From NCBI GenBank assembly GCA_032988165.1, contig JANTQF010000061.1, positions 81,914-145,913 on the forward strand: a stretch of DNA of 64,000 bases. Direction: 5' to 3'. The translations under genes and the position numbers were made by a program. This DNA is from Emmonsiellopsis sp. PD_33 (taxonomy: Eukaryota > Ascomycota > Eurotiomycetes > Onygenales > Ajellomycetaceae). This document shows, piece after piece, positions 43,141-55,216 of this stretch (positions are counted from its first letter, which is position 1; every line of letters begins with the position of its first letter). The notes below the pieces were generated by a model. It saw nothing but the letters and a program-made list of their open reading frames with translations, did no database searches and was not told the origin of the DNA.

Positions 43141-44056
43141 TGGAGGACCGGCGAGGATGGGGCGGAGAAACTGCTTTCTTTCTTTTGTTCTGGTGCGTGA
43201 TTTGGGCAAGGAGGCGAGCGATGATTTTTTTTTTTTTGGCATTGGCATTGGCATATATTTCTTTTCATTCCTTGGTTTCTAATTTACAGTTTGGCTCGTC
43301 AGCGAGTTTGGCCCTTAACGCATTGTGGCTGGCATATCTGCGTCTTCAAGTCTTTCCTTTTCATTGTACATTTAATTTGGCACTCAATGCCGATGTTTGT
43401 CTTATATTCACATACAGCCATCTACCAACAAAGTCATCCTCAAATACCTTCCAAGGCGTCTATTCCCACTCTACACTGTGATTCGCCGGGCATAAAGCCC
43501 ATGCTACATGCATCTGCAGCTCCCTAGGGTGAGCATGCCACCAGCCACACTCTCCATTATCCAATGCCTCGGCAAGCTTGCCGCACAGTTATCTGATCTT
43601 GCTTGTCGATCAGTCAGATCGATCCGAACTTTATTTTTGTGGACCCCCTGTCTTTGGAATAAGTAAGCACTGTGTGCAGTGGACATCCGGGGCGGGTTCC
43701 GTTTAGGCCAGCAGAATGGCTACGAACTATTTACAGCCAGCGATATACTTGGATAAAACATGGTGATAGCTACACTCTCAGCAGGGGAGTCCATCTAACG
43801 CGGGATTTTCTACTTTGGCATCGTTTCCGCCATTCGTTGCCGAGTCTGAGTGCAATATCGCAATCGAATGGATTTAGTTGATTAATGATCAGCCATAGAA
43901 ATTTATATGAAATCCTATTCCTTTATTAATCACAATGATACTTATTTGAATTCAACTGACCATATCGCTATGTACAAAAAAAAAGAGGACACTCCACCAC
44001 CACCTATTCATTAATTCATATATAATATTATCAGCTCACCTCTACCTACAGACGCC
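43141..44056. other. Convergent intergenic region
   Basis: 3' flanks of two surface-protein genes. No coding region recognised; T-rich near 43220-43260. Confidence 0.55.
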
Positions 44057-45603
44057 CTACGTTATAGGTACCTTGTCATAGTGCCACGTCCCCGGAACCG
44101 TGGCATTGTCCGCCTCCCAATACCTCCTCGCCTCCCTAATATCCCCATTTTCCGCCTGATAAAACACATGAAACATGGTATTCCCCCTCCCATCCGAAGG
44201 GAAAAAATACCAACAACTCAATGCTGAATTCTCCATCGCCGGCGCATCACTGATATCGTACGACGTATCCCACCGCATCGTTTCAAGCTTCGTGAGCGTC
44301 GTGAAATTACTCCCCTGGATCCTCCCATTGGCAGCTTGGTAGGCAAAGTCATACTGTCCACACATGCTCGCGTTCGCCATGACGGCAGCATTGCTTGAGG
44401 GGCCAAGGTGCCATGCGTCTCCGTTGTTTTTGCTCTGGGTGTCGTTGTAATCTCGCCACCAGAGATCGATTAGTTGGGTATTGCCGAGGGTGAAGAGGTA
44501 GGCGTAGTTGTTCTGAGACCAAACTGATGCGCCGCCGTAGCCGTTTGTACTGGCGAAAGTGGATCCGTCTGTCCAGCTCTCCTCGTCTTCGTTGTAGAGG
44601 TACTCGTGCATGTGGCCGTCTGTGCCGCTGGCGAAAAGGGAGAGACCCCCACCAAGGCCTGGTTTCTTGGTGTCATATCTTATCCCCCGTGCAGTGGTGA
44701 AGGCAATGGAGCTCTGGGCGGGAACAGCATAGTGTTTGTTGCCCACATTTCCTTTCTTCCACTCTGTAGGATTGCTGCGTGAAAATATATTCTGTATTAT
44801 ATTGGACTTGTCAACGTAGAAAAGCCACCACTAACGATGGAACGACAACCACGGATTAGCAACACGAAAAACGGCGGGGTTTCACAGTATGTGGCTTACG
44901 GTTGTGGAACCATTGGTGATGGTAAAGGTGGCAGTTAAAGGAGTACCGATCATCGCATTATCCACCGGCAGAGTTCTGCTTCCCTGCCATACACGGTTTG
45001 GACTCATGGAGATGTATCGAAGGCTGCCATCGCCATACTGATAGTACACAAAAATATCGCCACCAGTTCGCGGGTCCATAGAGGACAATCTCGTCCCCTG
45101 TAAGATGCCGTCCTCGGTAGGGACCGAAGACAAAGTTGAGGATGAAGGCGTTGCTGAAGGGCTGTCGGGATCATTGGACCTGTTCGAGAAGAACCGGGGA
45201 ATATTTAGTCAGAGATATCAATTCAGGGGCACGTCGGCGGTAATCGAGGAATCCTCACTCACCCTTTTCTGCCAATTACTAACAGCCCGACAGGCACAAG
45301 AACTGCCACAAGGACAAGAATAACGATAAGAATACACGCGATGATCCATCGAGTCCGCCATCGAGCTCTATATCTATTTGGTGACCTGACAATGGCATCT
45401 GGAGGATCTTCAGGTTGAACGATATGCTTTTCATTCAATACTGGGGTGCGCCAGTCAACTTCAAGGCCCTCGGCTTCTATCAACCGGTCAGTCACCTCTT
45501 CATCGGAGACAATATCTTCTCCCAACTCACCTTCCGGGACCCATAGTCGGTGTTGCGGTGGGACGCCCAGTACACTTTGCCTAGGGGCGCGAGCCGCCGT
45601 CAT
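44057..45603 (-). CDS. Membrane-anchored fucose-specific-lectin-like protein
   Basis: Three exons: 45603-45263, 45179-44900, 44830-44057 (464 aa); phases close (2, then 0). Exon 3 must begin at TCGTTAG/TGG, giving WWLFYVDKSNIIQNIF, the lectin-repeat style LYYVD. The apparent acceptor further in (near 44776) does not keep phase. A cytosolic N-terminus of about 85 residues is followed by one strong helix, WIIACILIVILVLVAVLVP, near 86-110, a Ser-rich linker, then repeated beta-propeller strands such as GDIFVYYQYGDGSLRYISMS, LSLFASGTDGHMHEYLYNE and MFHVFYQAENGDIREARRYW. This fits the fungal fucolectin (AAL/FleA-like) six-blade fold in a membrane-anchored form. Sugar specificity cannot be judged here. 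Confidence 0.85.
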
Positions 45604-46194
45604 CTTCAAACCGACACGGAAAACGCGTTTTTTTCCGCGTTTATATATCGAAGTATAGATAAAATTCAAAAGGAAAACAAAAGCGATCTGACAACAGCAG
45701 ATCACCCATTCTCAAAGACAGCCCGAAAGAAGAACGATTCCCAACAGCAGAACCACATTGGCCTAATCAATTCCAACGGGGAGGACTGGGCAGATACAAC
45801 CTCCTCTTCCAAAGCCCTTACTACTATTTATGGGATGGTTTCGGATTGATGCAGCTAGTTATTTCTGAACCAGTCTTGACAGAATGAAGCGGCTCGGATC
45901 GTCCATTCCAAGCCGCGGAAAATCAGGCATCGTGGGGCCGTTGTCTCTCACCAACCATGCTGGCTGCTTAACCGCCACGCCAGCCCCTAAGCGGTTATCA
46001 GCCCGGAAAGCCCTGTCAGGCTCGCCCCAACGACGAGGGGCATTGGCGCCAAGTTTCTGGCTGTTGGCGCCGGGTGACGCCAGGCTCGGCTGGTGAAAGG
46101 ACGTCTTGAGAATGTCAGACATCGCGAGTGTTCGCGCATTGCCTACCTCTCCTGACTCTTTTTCCCTGATCATGTTTTTCGCTGAAACAGCTAC
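45604..46194. other. Divergent promoter region
   Basis: About 590 bp between the lectin-like gene (minus) and the SGNH hydrolase gene (plus). It contains TTAACCGC (45965-45972) and its near complement GCGGTTA around a CACGCCAG core (45970-46000). No gene. Confidence 0.45.
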
Positions 46195-47440
46195 ATGCCG
46201 ACCCTTATGATGTTTTCGTTTCGCAGCTGCTTCCACAATGCGTGGATACTCCTCATATCTTTGGCATTTTTCGCTTGGAGCTGTGGTGAGTTCAAGTCTG
46301 CTTTGGAGGGGAAGCTTTTTTCCCAAAAAGAATGGCTACCAACATGTTCTTTCCAGCATCGAATCCACTCTCGTCACCACCACCACCACCACCACCACCA
46401 TCACTATATCGCCGCGAATCCATCGCCGGAGGCGTAGACCTCCGTATCCTCCCGCTCGGCGACTCGATCACCTACGGCCAGGGAAGCAGTGATGGCAACG
46501 GCTATCGATTACCGCTCTACAACCTTCTCTCCGGGGGAAATAAAGTAGAATATATTGGCCGCGAGAAGCGCGGTTCCATGAGCAACAACCAACATGAAGG
46601 GCACAAGGGATTCCCCATCGGGCCCGTCGGAAACACTGGCAAACCTGACTATGCGGAACATCCGAACATTGTCCTCCTGCTAGCCGGTGCGTTTTGTTAT
46701 TTCCCCAAACACACCAATTACCCCGTTCCCCGTTTCCTTTTTTATTTCATCATCACGGGAAAAATCTCTTTAATTTTTTTCCATTCTTCTGGCTCTTACA
46801 CGTTACGTCGCCCTTGCGCGCGTCCACACGCGGAGTTTCGCAAAGGTTAAAAAACGAGACGGCAAGTTCGTTCCTAATGGGCAATCAAATAGGCACAAAC
46901 GACGTGGTGTTCAAGATCAACCTGAAAGATGCGCCGAACGTTTTGGGCCGGGTCGTCGATGACATCCTCACCGCTTGCCCGGATGCTGTCGTGCTGGTCG
47001 CGACATTAACGCCCATGCTGGATGCGAATCGCGAGGCGAGAAAGGCTACGTTCAACGCTGCGCTGCCGGCTGTTATGGAGCAGCGGACGAAGACGGGGAA
47101 GCATGTGCTGCTGGTTGATATGGGGAGGGTTACTACAGAGCATATTAACGCCACAGATGGCATTCATCCGGTTGATGAGGGGTACAAGTTGATTGCGGAT
47201 GTTTGGTATGAGGGGATCCTTGCTGCCGGTGAGAAGGGATGGATAAAAGCACCCATTGCTCGGCCGGCCGATGGGGCCGGTGGCAAGGACAAGGAACATA
47301 AACCTGCTGATAGCGAGTCCGCTGGTGCGTTCTGGACGCCGTTTCGAATGCTGGCGGTGCTAGTTGTGGTGTCTGTGTGTGGGTTTGTTGTGCTGAGGGT
47401 GGTTTATCCCGGTCGATGGAATAGGAGGTATGGTTGGTAA
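46195..47440 (+). CDS. Secreted/anchored SGNH (GDSL-type) hydrolase, CE3-like
   Basis: Three exons: 46195-46285, 46357-46686, 46893-47440 (322 aa); phases 1 and 1. Exon 1 is a signal peptide, with hydrophobic AWILLISLAFFAW. After a Pro run the SGNH core starts: block I ILPLGDSITYGQGSSDGNGYR (catalytic Ser), then GFPIGPVGNTGKPD and NIVLLLAG joined across intron 2 to TNDVVFKINL (block III G-TND), and TDGIHPVDEGYKLIADVWYEGI (block V Asp-x-x-His). The arrangement is like carbohydrate esterase family 3 acetylxylan esterases. A C-terminal helix, RMLAVLVVVSVCGFVVLRVV, before a short basic tail suggests a membrane anchor, unusual for a CE3-type enzyme. Intron 2 (206 nt) ends in CAAATAG after a CTAATG branch site. 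Confidence 0.87.
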
Positions 47441-48379
47441 CGGGTTCCTGGATATTAATTAGGATGCGTTTTTCATTTTTCTTTTGGAGTCATAGGTGTT
47501 GATGGTTATGGGTTGGGTGCATTGGATGTTTATGTATGGTATGGATAGCTAACTGTGGTATATAAATTCTGATAATATCCATGTATCGAAGTTTGTTTTC
47601 TCAAAAAACGAAGCCGTAGGAAATAACTGACGTATGCCCTTGAATTTTACGTTATGGACAATCTCATATCTCAATTATGTGCTGCACCGGCCTCATAGAA
47701 CCCAAACGTAAACGCAATTAGTGCGCCGTCCACCTGGGCAGCAAAATACTACCCATGATTTATGATTATGTTAATCGTCGACAGAACAACTTCCGCCGAA
47801 AACCGGCAGATAATTAGGCGCATGTAATAAATATCTTGAATCCCAGTCCCGTCTCATATCCCGAGCCACAGGCCGTCATTCCCATTCTATTTCTGTCCAA
47901 ACACTGATCAAGAGTCTCTCTGTCAGGCGGGAAATTGCGCGGGAAGATAGATAGAGCGAAGGCCGAAAGTTTATTATAAAATAGGCTTTAAAGGAACAAG
48001 TCAGAGTAAGTACAGGTACGCTGTAGTGTAATATGTACAGTACATCATGGATCATGCTCGCTTCAATGCAGAAAATAAATGGACGGACAGACGGACATAT
48101 GGGGGCGTTGGGGTGGGAGGGGAATCATGAAAGGTAGGTCGGACAAAGTGACGAAAAGACAAATAGGAAAACGCCATGAAGCTCCACGCCAACAGGGAAT
48201 ATAAAAGGTGAAAGACAAACAAAAAATAACTAGAAAAAAGCGATGTTCATCCTCAAAGCCCCATTCCAAGTTTCCCATCCATCCGCTTCCTCTTTTTTTT
48301 TTGTCAACGGTCTTTTGAGATATGGATAGATATATACTCCCCTCATCCCCATCACAAACTGCAAACTGCAAACCACCCA
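47441..48379. other. Convergent intergenic region
   Basis: 3' flanks of the SGNH and DUF3455 genes. No gene recognised. Confidence 0.55.
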
Positions 48380-49483
48380 TCACCCATAAAACCAATACTC
48401 AGCCGCATACTGCACCGAAATAACCGCCCCCTCCTCCTGCCCCTCACAAGTCTTCGGCGGCTTCCCACCCGCCGTATTAACCCGGTAAACACTCTTCGCT
48501 TTACCCTTACTACTCGGAATCGCCTGGAGGAACAACCACGCCACGGTCCCAGTCATCTGATCGCCAACGCCCTTCAGCGCCGTCTCCGGTGCATCGACGG
48601 CGTCGATCTTCTTCACGTCCGCAAAACCGTCCTCGCCCAGGTCGAAGACGGCGGTCGTGCCGTCGGAGAAGAAATGGTAGCCGAGCACGGTCATGTCGTT
48701 GGGGCCGAGGTTTTGGGTTGGGGATAAGGGGGGGTTGGAGGATTGGAGGGCGATGTTTGGGAGGAGGGTGAGGAGGTAGGGGTAGGTGGTTGCGATGCAG
48801 CTGGCGTTGAAGAGGGTGGCGACGGCGCCGATGGCTTTGGGCTTGTCGGTTGTGGAGGAGGCGCAGGTGTAGTTCTGCAAGTTGGGGTTTGTTTTGTCAG
48901 TGGTTTTTTGTTTTTGTTTTTGGGTGATGGGGATTTGATTGGGTGATTGATCAGGTTCAGGGACGTTGGTGATTCTTGTTTTAACTGGTTTTCCGTTTAA
49001 GGGTCTAGTTTGATATAGAACCAGACCACCCACGTCACCCCGCATGTACAGGAACCAGCAACCAACCACCCCCGCCAGATTGCAGAAAAGCAAAAATAGA
49101 AAAAAGCAAAAAACGCGGAAATATTCTGGGACCAAAGTGAAGGAAAACGCCTCTGGAACGGTGCACGTGTACCATGGCCAGTCGACCATGGCTACTAAGC
49201 GCCGAAATCCAGAGCGAGAGAAAAAACAACGTACCTGGACCCCTCTCCCTACTGCAACATGAAGCAATTTCTGACCCTCAGGAATTGCTGGCAGCGGCTG
49301 TGACGTCGTCGGCAACACGGCTTGTGCAAGGTCACAAGAGGGCGGGACATGGGGATTGTCCCTCCTGGCCTTGTCGATTGTTTTGCTGACCTCCGAGTAG
49401 AATTTGGCAGCGTCCGGGGACCAGCCTGAAGGAGCGGCCAGGGTGAGGCATGCCATTGAGGCTATGAGGATGAGGAGCTTCAT
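48380..49483 (-). CDS. Secreted DUF3455 family protein
   Basis: Two exons: 49483-49235 and 48874-48380 (247 aa); the 360-bp intron has donor GTACGT and acceptor TTGCAG, phase 0. The unspliced frame is also open across the intron, so a naive model would give 367 aa with an artificial hydrophobic insert. Signal peptide: MKLLILIASMACLTLAAPSG. Domain: PEGQKLLHVAVGRGVQ joins NYTCASSTTDKPKAIGAVATLFN across the intron, then TQNLGPNDMTVLGYHFFSDGTTAVFDLG, and the end SVYRVNTAGGKPPKTC. This matches DUF3455, sometimes mislabelled malate dehydrogenase. It is common in plant- and soil-associated fungi and its function is unknown. Confidence 0.88.
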   Translation of the reverse strand: MKLLILIASMACLTLAAPSGWSPDAAKFYSEVSKTIDKARRDNPHVPPSCDLAQAVLPTTSQPLPAIPEGQKLLHVAVGRGVQVRCFFSRSGFRRLVAMVDWPWYTCTVPEAFSFTLVPEYFRVFCFFLFLLFCNLAGVVGCWFLYMRGDVGGLVLYQTRPLNGKPVKTRITNVPEPDQSPNQIPITQKQKQKTTDKTNPNLQNYTCASSTTDKPKAIGAVATLFNASCIATTYPYLLTLLPNIALQSSNPPLSPTQNLGPNDMTVLGYHFFSDGTTAVFDLGEDGFADVKKIDAVDAPETALKGVGDQMTGTVAWLFLQAIPSSKGKAKSVYRVNTAGGKPPKTCEGQEEGAVISVQYAAEYWFYG

Positions 49484-51211
49484 GATGTCGTGTATGTCGT
49501 AGTGTTTTTTTTTGGTGTTTTGATATTGTTGTAAGCCCCTCCAGGGAGTAATCGGTAAATCGGCAGTGTCAAGGGATAGAGCAGGCTAGCAGGCCCTTGT
49601 GATATCAATCGAAAGTTGAAACTGTAGAATGGCCCCAAAGCGACAGGGGTGTCGAGAGCTTTAAACACCTCAAGATTCACGCTCTGACCAGTCAGACAAA
49701 TGCAGCGGAAATACAGAATCTAAGAGCTGAATAAAAAGGCAAAGGAAACGACGCAAAGGAAAGGGGAAAAGGGGGAAAAAAGAATTACGTGAACACTGTG
49801 ACAGCACAGAGATGCCACAGTATTTCACAGGAAATGAAAAGGTAAGTGGTCAGGAAGAAGATAAAAACAAAAGGAAGACTGGGAAGGAAAAAGCAAACTG
49901 GTGATCACAACGGCCCAAGCAGCAGATCGCATGGAGTTATATACAAGTTGGATGCAAGCGCTGTTTATGCATGGGCCGCTAGCCACCGATGGCCGATCTG
50001 TGGTTGGGCCAGTCAGAGCGCAGCGTTTGCATTTAGAGTTGCGGAGCCCATCCCTGGAAATAGAAACAGCCGCCCAAACAGGCCTAGTGGCTTGGGTGGA
50101 GCCATGGGGTTCTTATTTTAGACTGCGCGCTACGCCGGATCGGGCCATCGCGCGGTTTCCAATGACTCGGGCCCCGCCGAAATGATTGGCTGGCAGCAGC
50201 TGAGCTAGACGCTTGTGTTCGAATTAAGTTCCCCACTCGGCGTGGTGACAGGGGTCCGAGCTATGTTTGTCCCTGCTGGGCTGGGCTGTGGAAATACTCT
50301 GCACAGTGACTTGGTGTCTACATCCCATCGGCCAAAGAGGCGCGGTACCAACATTGTCCCCAGTTCTATAGAAAATACTTTGATGGCCTCAGAATATCAG
50401 CGGCAGCGACTTGGTCCAGCTGCCAGTTGAAACAGAAAAACACTGCCTGCTTTGCTGGTCCTCATGCACAGTGTTTTCATCAGTCAACCTACCATGTTCG
50501 TAGGATTTGAGCATCTCAGCTTTCCGATCTACAACGTGGTGGTTACAGAGGAAAGCCAAATCTCCCCAGCCTCGGAGTTCCACATTATGATGGCGAGGGA
50601 ACGATGGAGCCACAGACCAAGTGTGTGGTTCATCAGCGTGACAGCATGTTTTCGTCTATCTAGATTGGGCTATCATATTTCTGATGTTACCACTCCCATC
50701 TGACATCTGCAGCTCCCACAAAAGCTGGACCCCCCCACATGTAACATGGAAGACCATCCTTGCACAACCAGCCAGAAGTTTGATTTCTATTAGAAGGATC
50801 AGCCAGAATGTAGAGTTAGTAATCACCAGAAGTTATCCTCATCAAAGGATTATAATACCTCGAAATGACAACCAGATTACTTATCGAGTCGAAAATCGAA
50901 ATACTAAACTGAAAAAGATCCTTGGAATCATTCCGTCACTTCCGATCCTTCAACTTCCCGCCCCATGGTCATGCCAATCAGAACAAAATTGTACGGCATA
51001 CGCCGCGAACATCCGCCATTAGAAGTAACTAACTCCCCCCCACAACAAGCCTCAGAACGCACAGCCCACGCTTCAACAAACCAACGCCTAGGGTTCTATA
51101 TTAGTTGCCTCGAGTTCGGACGGTAGCACAGTGACCTAGTTATTGCTCGCACAAGCTCAGCACACATCAATTGAAATAGAAATATATCCACGCCATCTCC
51201 GCGGGGCTGGT
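49484..51211. other. Intergenic, no gene recognised
   Basis: Promoter of the DUF3455 gene and unassigned sequence. Open frames at 49846-50185 overlap in two frames and lack recognisable domains. Confidence 0.5.
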
Positions 51212-51459
51212 ATGGCTAAACCAGTAGTTAGTTATCTCCAAGCCACGGCTTCAAGTGAGCCCATCTCAGGCCTCCTTTTGGCGCCAGGCGTACGATGCGG
51301 TGAAGAAGGCTTCAAGTCAGGTAACTACTATTATTGCTCAAGGCACCATCTATATTTCCCGTGCTCTCTCGACATTTCTAGAATCCAGATACCGATCGGC
51401 AGTATCCCCGGAGGCCGTTCTCCTCTCATATATCTAATCAACCCCGATCACGTTCCTAG
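51212..51459 (+). CDS. Possible tiny three-exon gene (46 aa), tentative
   Basis: A candidate only. Exons 51212-51223, 51270-51320 and 51382-51459 join in phase 0 to give MAKPASFWRQAYDAVKKASS, then Q, then a polar tail ending RSRS. Intron 2 has donor CAG/GTAACT and acceptor TTTCTAG; intron 1 is 46 nt with a weak GTAGTT donor and a CTCAG acceptor. The middle exon also lies in a longer open frame (to 51437) reading VTTIIAQGTIYISRAL without splicing, so the structure is ambiguous. The FWRQAYDAVKKAS part looks like a small amphipathic mitochondrial-type protein, but I recognise no family. Confidence 0.22.
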
Positions 51460-54400
51460 GCACCCAACGAACCGTGGAACCATCCATCTCCTCCATCATC
51501 CATCCCGCACCGCTTCCTTCCACGCACCAACCCCTGCCTATACAAACAACCTACGTATAGCTATGGATGTTTCAAGATGAGCCCACACACACATACAAAC
51601 CCAGCCATTCCTTAAAGCGTAGAAGCATATGAACAGGCACCTCATGCATAATACTGCCAGTATCAACGAACTATATGACGCCACACCGCTGCCCATGCCC
51701 ATGCCCCGATGGATGGCTGGCGGTAAGAGGATTGTTCCCCATATGATACCTAGGTCACCTTGGGATGGTTATGTGAAGAGGCTTTGCTGTGGGCGGTTAT
51801 GTCTGTTTATGATGTTTCGTTTATGGGATTGTATTTCACAGGTGAGGTAGCAGGCAGGAAACATGAAGTGGATTGCTAATAGTGTTTTCTTTTGCGATTA
51901 GATGGGAGTGTCTTTATTCTCGTTTTGGGATTTGGCATGAGGATCTAAATGTAGATGTTAGTTACTGGAAGGAAAGCGGGGGAAGAGGGGTATGTAACTT
52001 AACTAAAATGCCTCCGCCTAGCTGCTAAGTTAACTCGCAAGTAACCACCACATAAACTCTCTTCAGTTAGTTACCTGTACATACATACATCTCAACACCA
52101 TGCCATCTTCTTACCTTCTCTAACCTTCCATCGTCGGAAAATGCTAACTACGCATTAACTAACTACCCGAAACGACGATCCGGTCCACCTTCCCGAGAAG
52201 AGTAGCACTTCCATTCTTTGTACGAGGTACCTATCGCGGCCCGTTTCTAGTCCCAGAATAAATAAATAGAAAACTTCTAGCCGCTGGACCAGGGTTCCCC
52301 CTCATGGCGCCAAGAAGGTTCCTGAAGAATTCTTTGGCATGGGAGGGTTATACTAAATCTAGCAATGGTCGTACTTGTACTTACTATCATAGATAGTATT
52401 AGTATAGACAATGATCGTACAAAACATGCAGCCGCTTTACTTACTTATCCGCTGAGAAATGCAAAACCATAATCATGCCGCGGAGAAATGAAACCCCCAT
52501 TAAGAAGGTAGATAATTAGAATATATTTACCACCTAGCAAGCAGTAAAGCAAAGCAAAGCAAGCGCCGCATAAAAAAAAAGGAAGCCAAGCAATAAACGC
52601 TGCCATTATCTCCAGCATGTTAATATAACTTAGCACCTTTAACTTTTTCTCGAATGAATCAATATTTATTGCTTGACAATCCTAATATACCCTCCCATGG
52701 TTTTATTATATTCACTATCCCCAATGAATATCAAGAACGTAGTAATGCACTTACTTCTACAGGATGTCAAAAATATCAAACGTCAAGGCAGGCTGCAGGA
52801 TGAGTCTGTAAGCGCCCAACCCTGGCCCATGAGGATCCACAAACAGGGATAACTGAGCAATGCGCTAGACAGGGGAGCTGAACGCATGACATTTGATTTG
52901 AGGGCTATTGTTGGACGTTTCAAAACGCTTGTGTTGGGGTGTGATTGGCTGAGCAGGTTCAGGTAGGCTAACAGTTGGAGTTGGTTGGAGCTTTAACTTA
53001 AAGAAGCGGGCTGCTTTAATTATGGAGGGGTCTAAGAATAGATGAGGTTACCTTTTTGGCGTTCTAGTTAGGATTTAGTTAAGCGATGGAAGGTTCTTTT
53101 TTCCTTTTTAATGCGGGAGTATGGGGCTTCTAGAATTATGGGGTTAGATTTGAGGGGTTTACTTTATTTTTAGGCGGGGTTGACGGTGTGAAATGTAGTT
53201 CAAGATGAGATGAGATGAGGAGGTGCAATAATTATGCATTGTGTGGATGAAGAATGGAGCGTGAATGGCAGGCAAATCTATGGAGGCACTGTGGGGTTCT
53301 ATATATTAAACCTAGAGCTGAGATCATTCCCATATTGCTGGAAGGATTTATATAGGCATGGATTCCTCATTTTTCACCCTTTCCTACTTCATTACCGTGC
53401 CCTTAGCCCTATCTCGCCATGATTATCAGGTCAGTAAATAATACCACCGCCCCGAATAACAGATTCTCTCCGGTAAAAGAAACAAGAGGAGAATTATCCT
53501 CAAAGTCCAGATCGGGAAGCTGAACCGGAATTCTCGGCAGCCTCCTGCCATTTGAGCAGACCAGCAGGTTTCTGGAAGCTACCTCTACTCCGGTCTTTCC
53601 CACTACTTCTCAACCCCTCCTACCTGCACGCGAGCCAAAAGAATTGTGGGCCTTCAGTGAGCACTGAGTTGAGAACTTGTGCCTTCCGCGCCAATGTTCA
53701 GCTTGCACGGCTCTAAGGAATAGGAACCTAGATTCACCAGATCATAACCAGAGAATGGCATTCGTGAGCTCCAGATCCACCATGGATGGGTTGCAGTCCT
53801 AAGAGGGTCTTGAAAGTGCCATTTTTCGTCGAATTTGGCCAAATGATGCCAGCTTCCGAAAGAGAGTATTCTGCCTCATAAGGTCCTCGGTGTGCAGAGT
53901 GGTGTGGCGGGTCTAGAGATGGAGTAGACGTGGATTTGCAAGGCCTTTGAGATACCCATTTGCAGATAGGTATAAATCCGAACCTCGAGATTGTCCTTCT
54001 GGGTATACGCTCATGTTGCTATGTTGTATGTCGCTGATCAAAAGCGCTCAGTGGCGGGGCATAAACCCCTCACAGTTACTGGTTGTGGAGCCAATGTGGG
54101 AGAAATCAACACCATAACCTGTAGTATAGGATTCGTGCAGAAAGTTAATAGATGGAGGATGGAAGACAAGCATATCCAAGTCCTGTGTTTGGGCGACTCC
54201 CTAAATTATCAATTGAGGGCGGGATCATACCCCCCCAAGAGAAAGCCTTGCAACTTCTAATCGGTTCTTCTGATTTTGACTGGAGTTGGATTGCGGTATT
54301 CGGCACGGGATGGCTAAATGAAACGGAGTTGCACGAATGAACCGCGGTAGTAGTTAATATACAACCCTTGCAAGATCGACATCTCCCCGATGCTGAGGAA

Positions 54401-55216
54401 GAAAAGGCCACTGTGTCATCATGCGGGACTCGTCAAAACTGGTCCCCGCAATCAAAAACTTCTCAAGGGGAGATTTATCCAGGTCAGCATGATGGTCTAA
54501 TTAAAACACTTAGCTACTAGCAATCCAGATGCTGCCTCGAGGTCGGTTTCGGCAACGATGGAAAACGGGTAAAAGATAAAACGAAATAAAGCACGCCCAC
54601 CCAAGCAAGTTAATTCTGATGTTGTGCGGGATCCAACCGGAGACCCTCAGTGTGTAAGACTGATGTGATAACAACTTGAACTTCTTGAATCTACTCCATG
54701 ACCCCGACGAAACCTTCCAGAAGTTGCCCTCCTCATGGCGCTAAGCCCGAAAGAGCATGCCGATCCACGGTTCAGTTTTGGGTTCCGCCGAGATTAGGTG
54801 TGTCACGTGCGGGGCGACCCGCTCTGATTCGCGGGGCTGCGCCAAGGATCTGCGGCTCTGTGGTTCCTCGCAGGTACTTCGTTTAACGCGACATCCCCCG
54901 CAAAGATGAGGTACCATGCAGGTACCCGACAGGGGCCAGCCGCATCCCGTCCCCGAGCCCCCGACTCTCCACATCCACGGCCGACATCAACTTCAAAACG
55001 GCCGAAACGGGCGCTCGTTTCACCCGATATCTCCCAGCTGTGCCATCCGCGCCGATGGGCAGCAGGTCATCGCGACGAGCATCGACGACTCGCACCGGGA
55101 AGATCACTTGAGGCTGGAGGTGCGGCATATCAGCTGCAAACAGGCAATATTAAGCAACCACCGATTGCTGTCTGTCCTGATGCCATCTAGCTCTTAGCGG
55201 ACAGCTATCCTTTAAA
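51460..55216. other. 3.8-kb gene-poor, partly AT-rich region
   Basis: No intact gene seen. The stretch 52300-53400 is AT-rich with few open frames. The segment 54600-55210 is noticeably richer in G+C and is the promoter and leader of the mannosyltransferase gene. A short plus-strand piece near 54174-54230 reads VLCLGDSLNYQL, recalling a GDSL hydrolase start, but the frame soon loses resemblance. Confidence 0.5.

Noticed and set aside
45965..46005. Extra hairpin-element copy in the lectin/SGNH promoter
   Set aside because: CACGCCAG and GGTTATCAGCCC look similar, but the CTCGAG loop is missing and the inverted repeat lies outside the boxes, unlike array copies.
54883..55197. Overlapping frames before the mannosyltransferase gene
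   Set aside because: Three frames on two strands are open at once because of high G+C; treated as promoter/leader.
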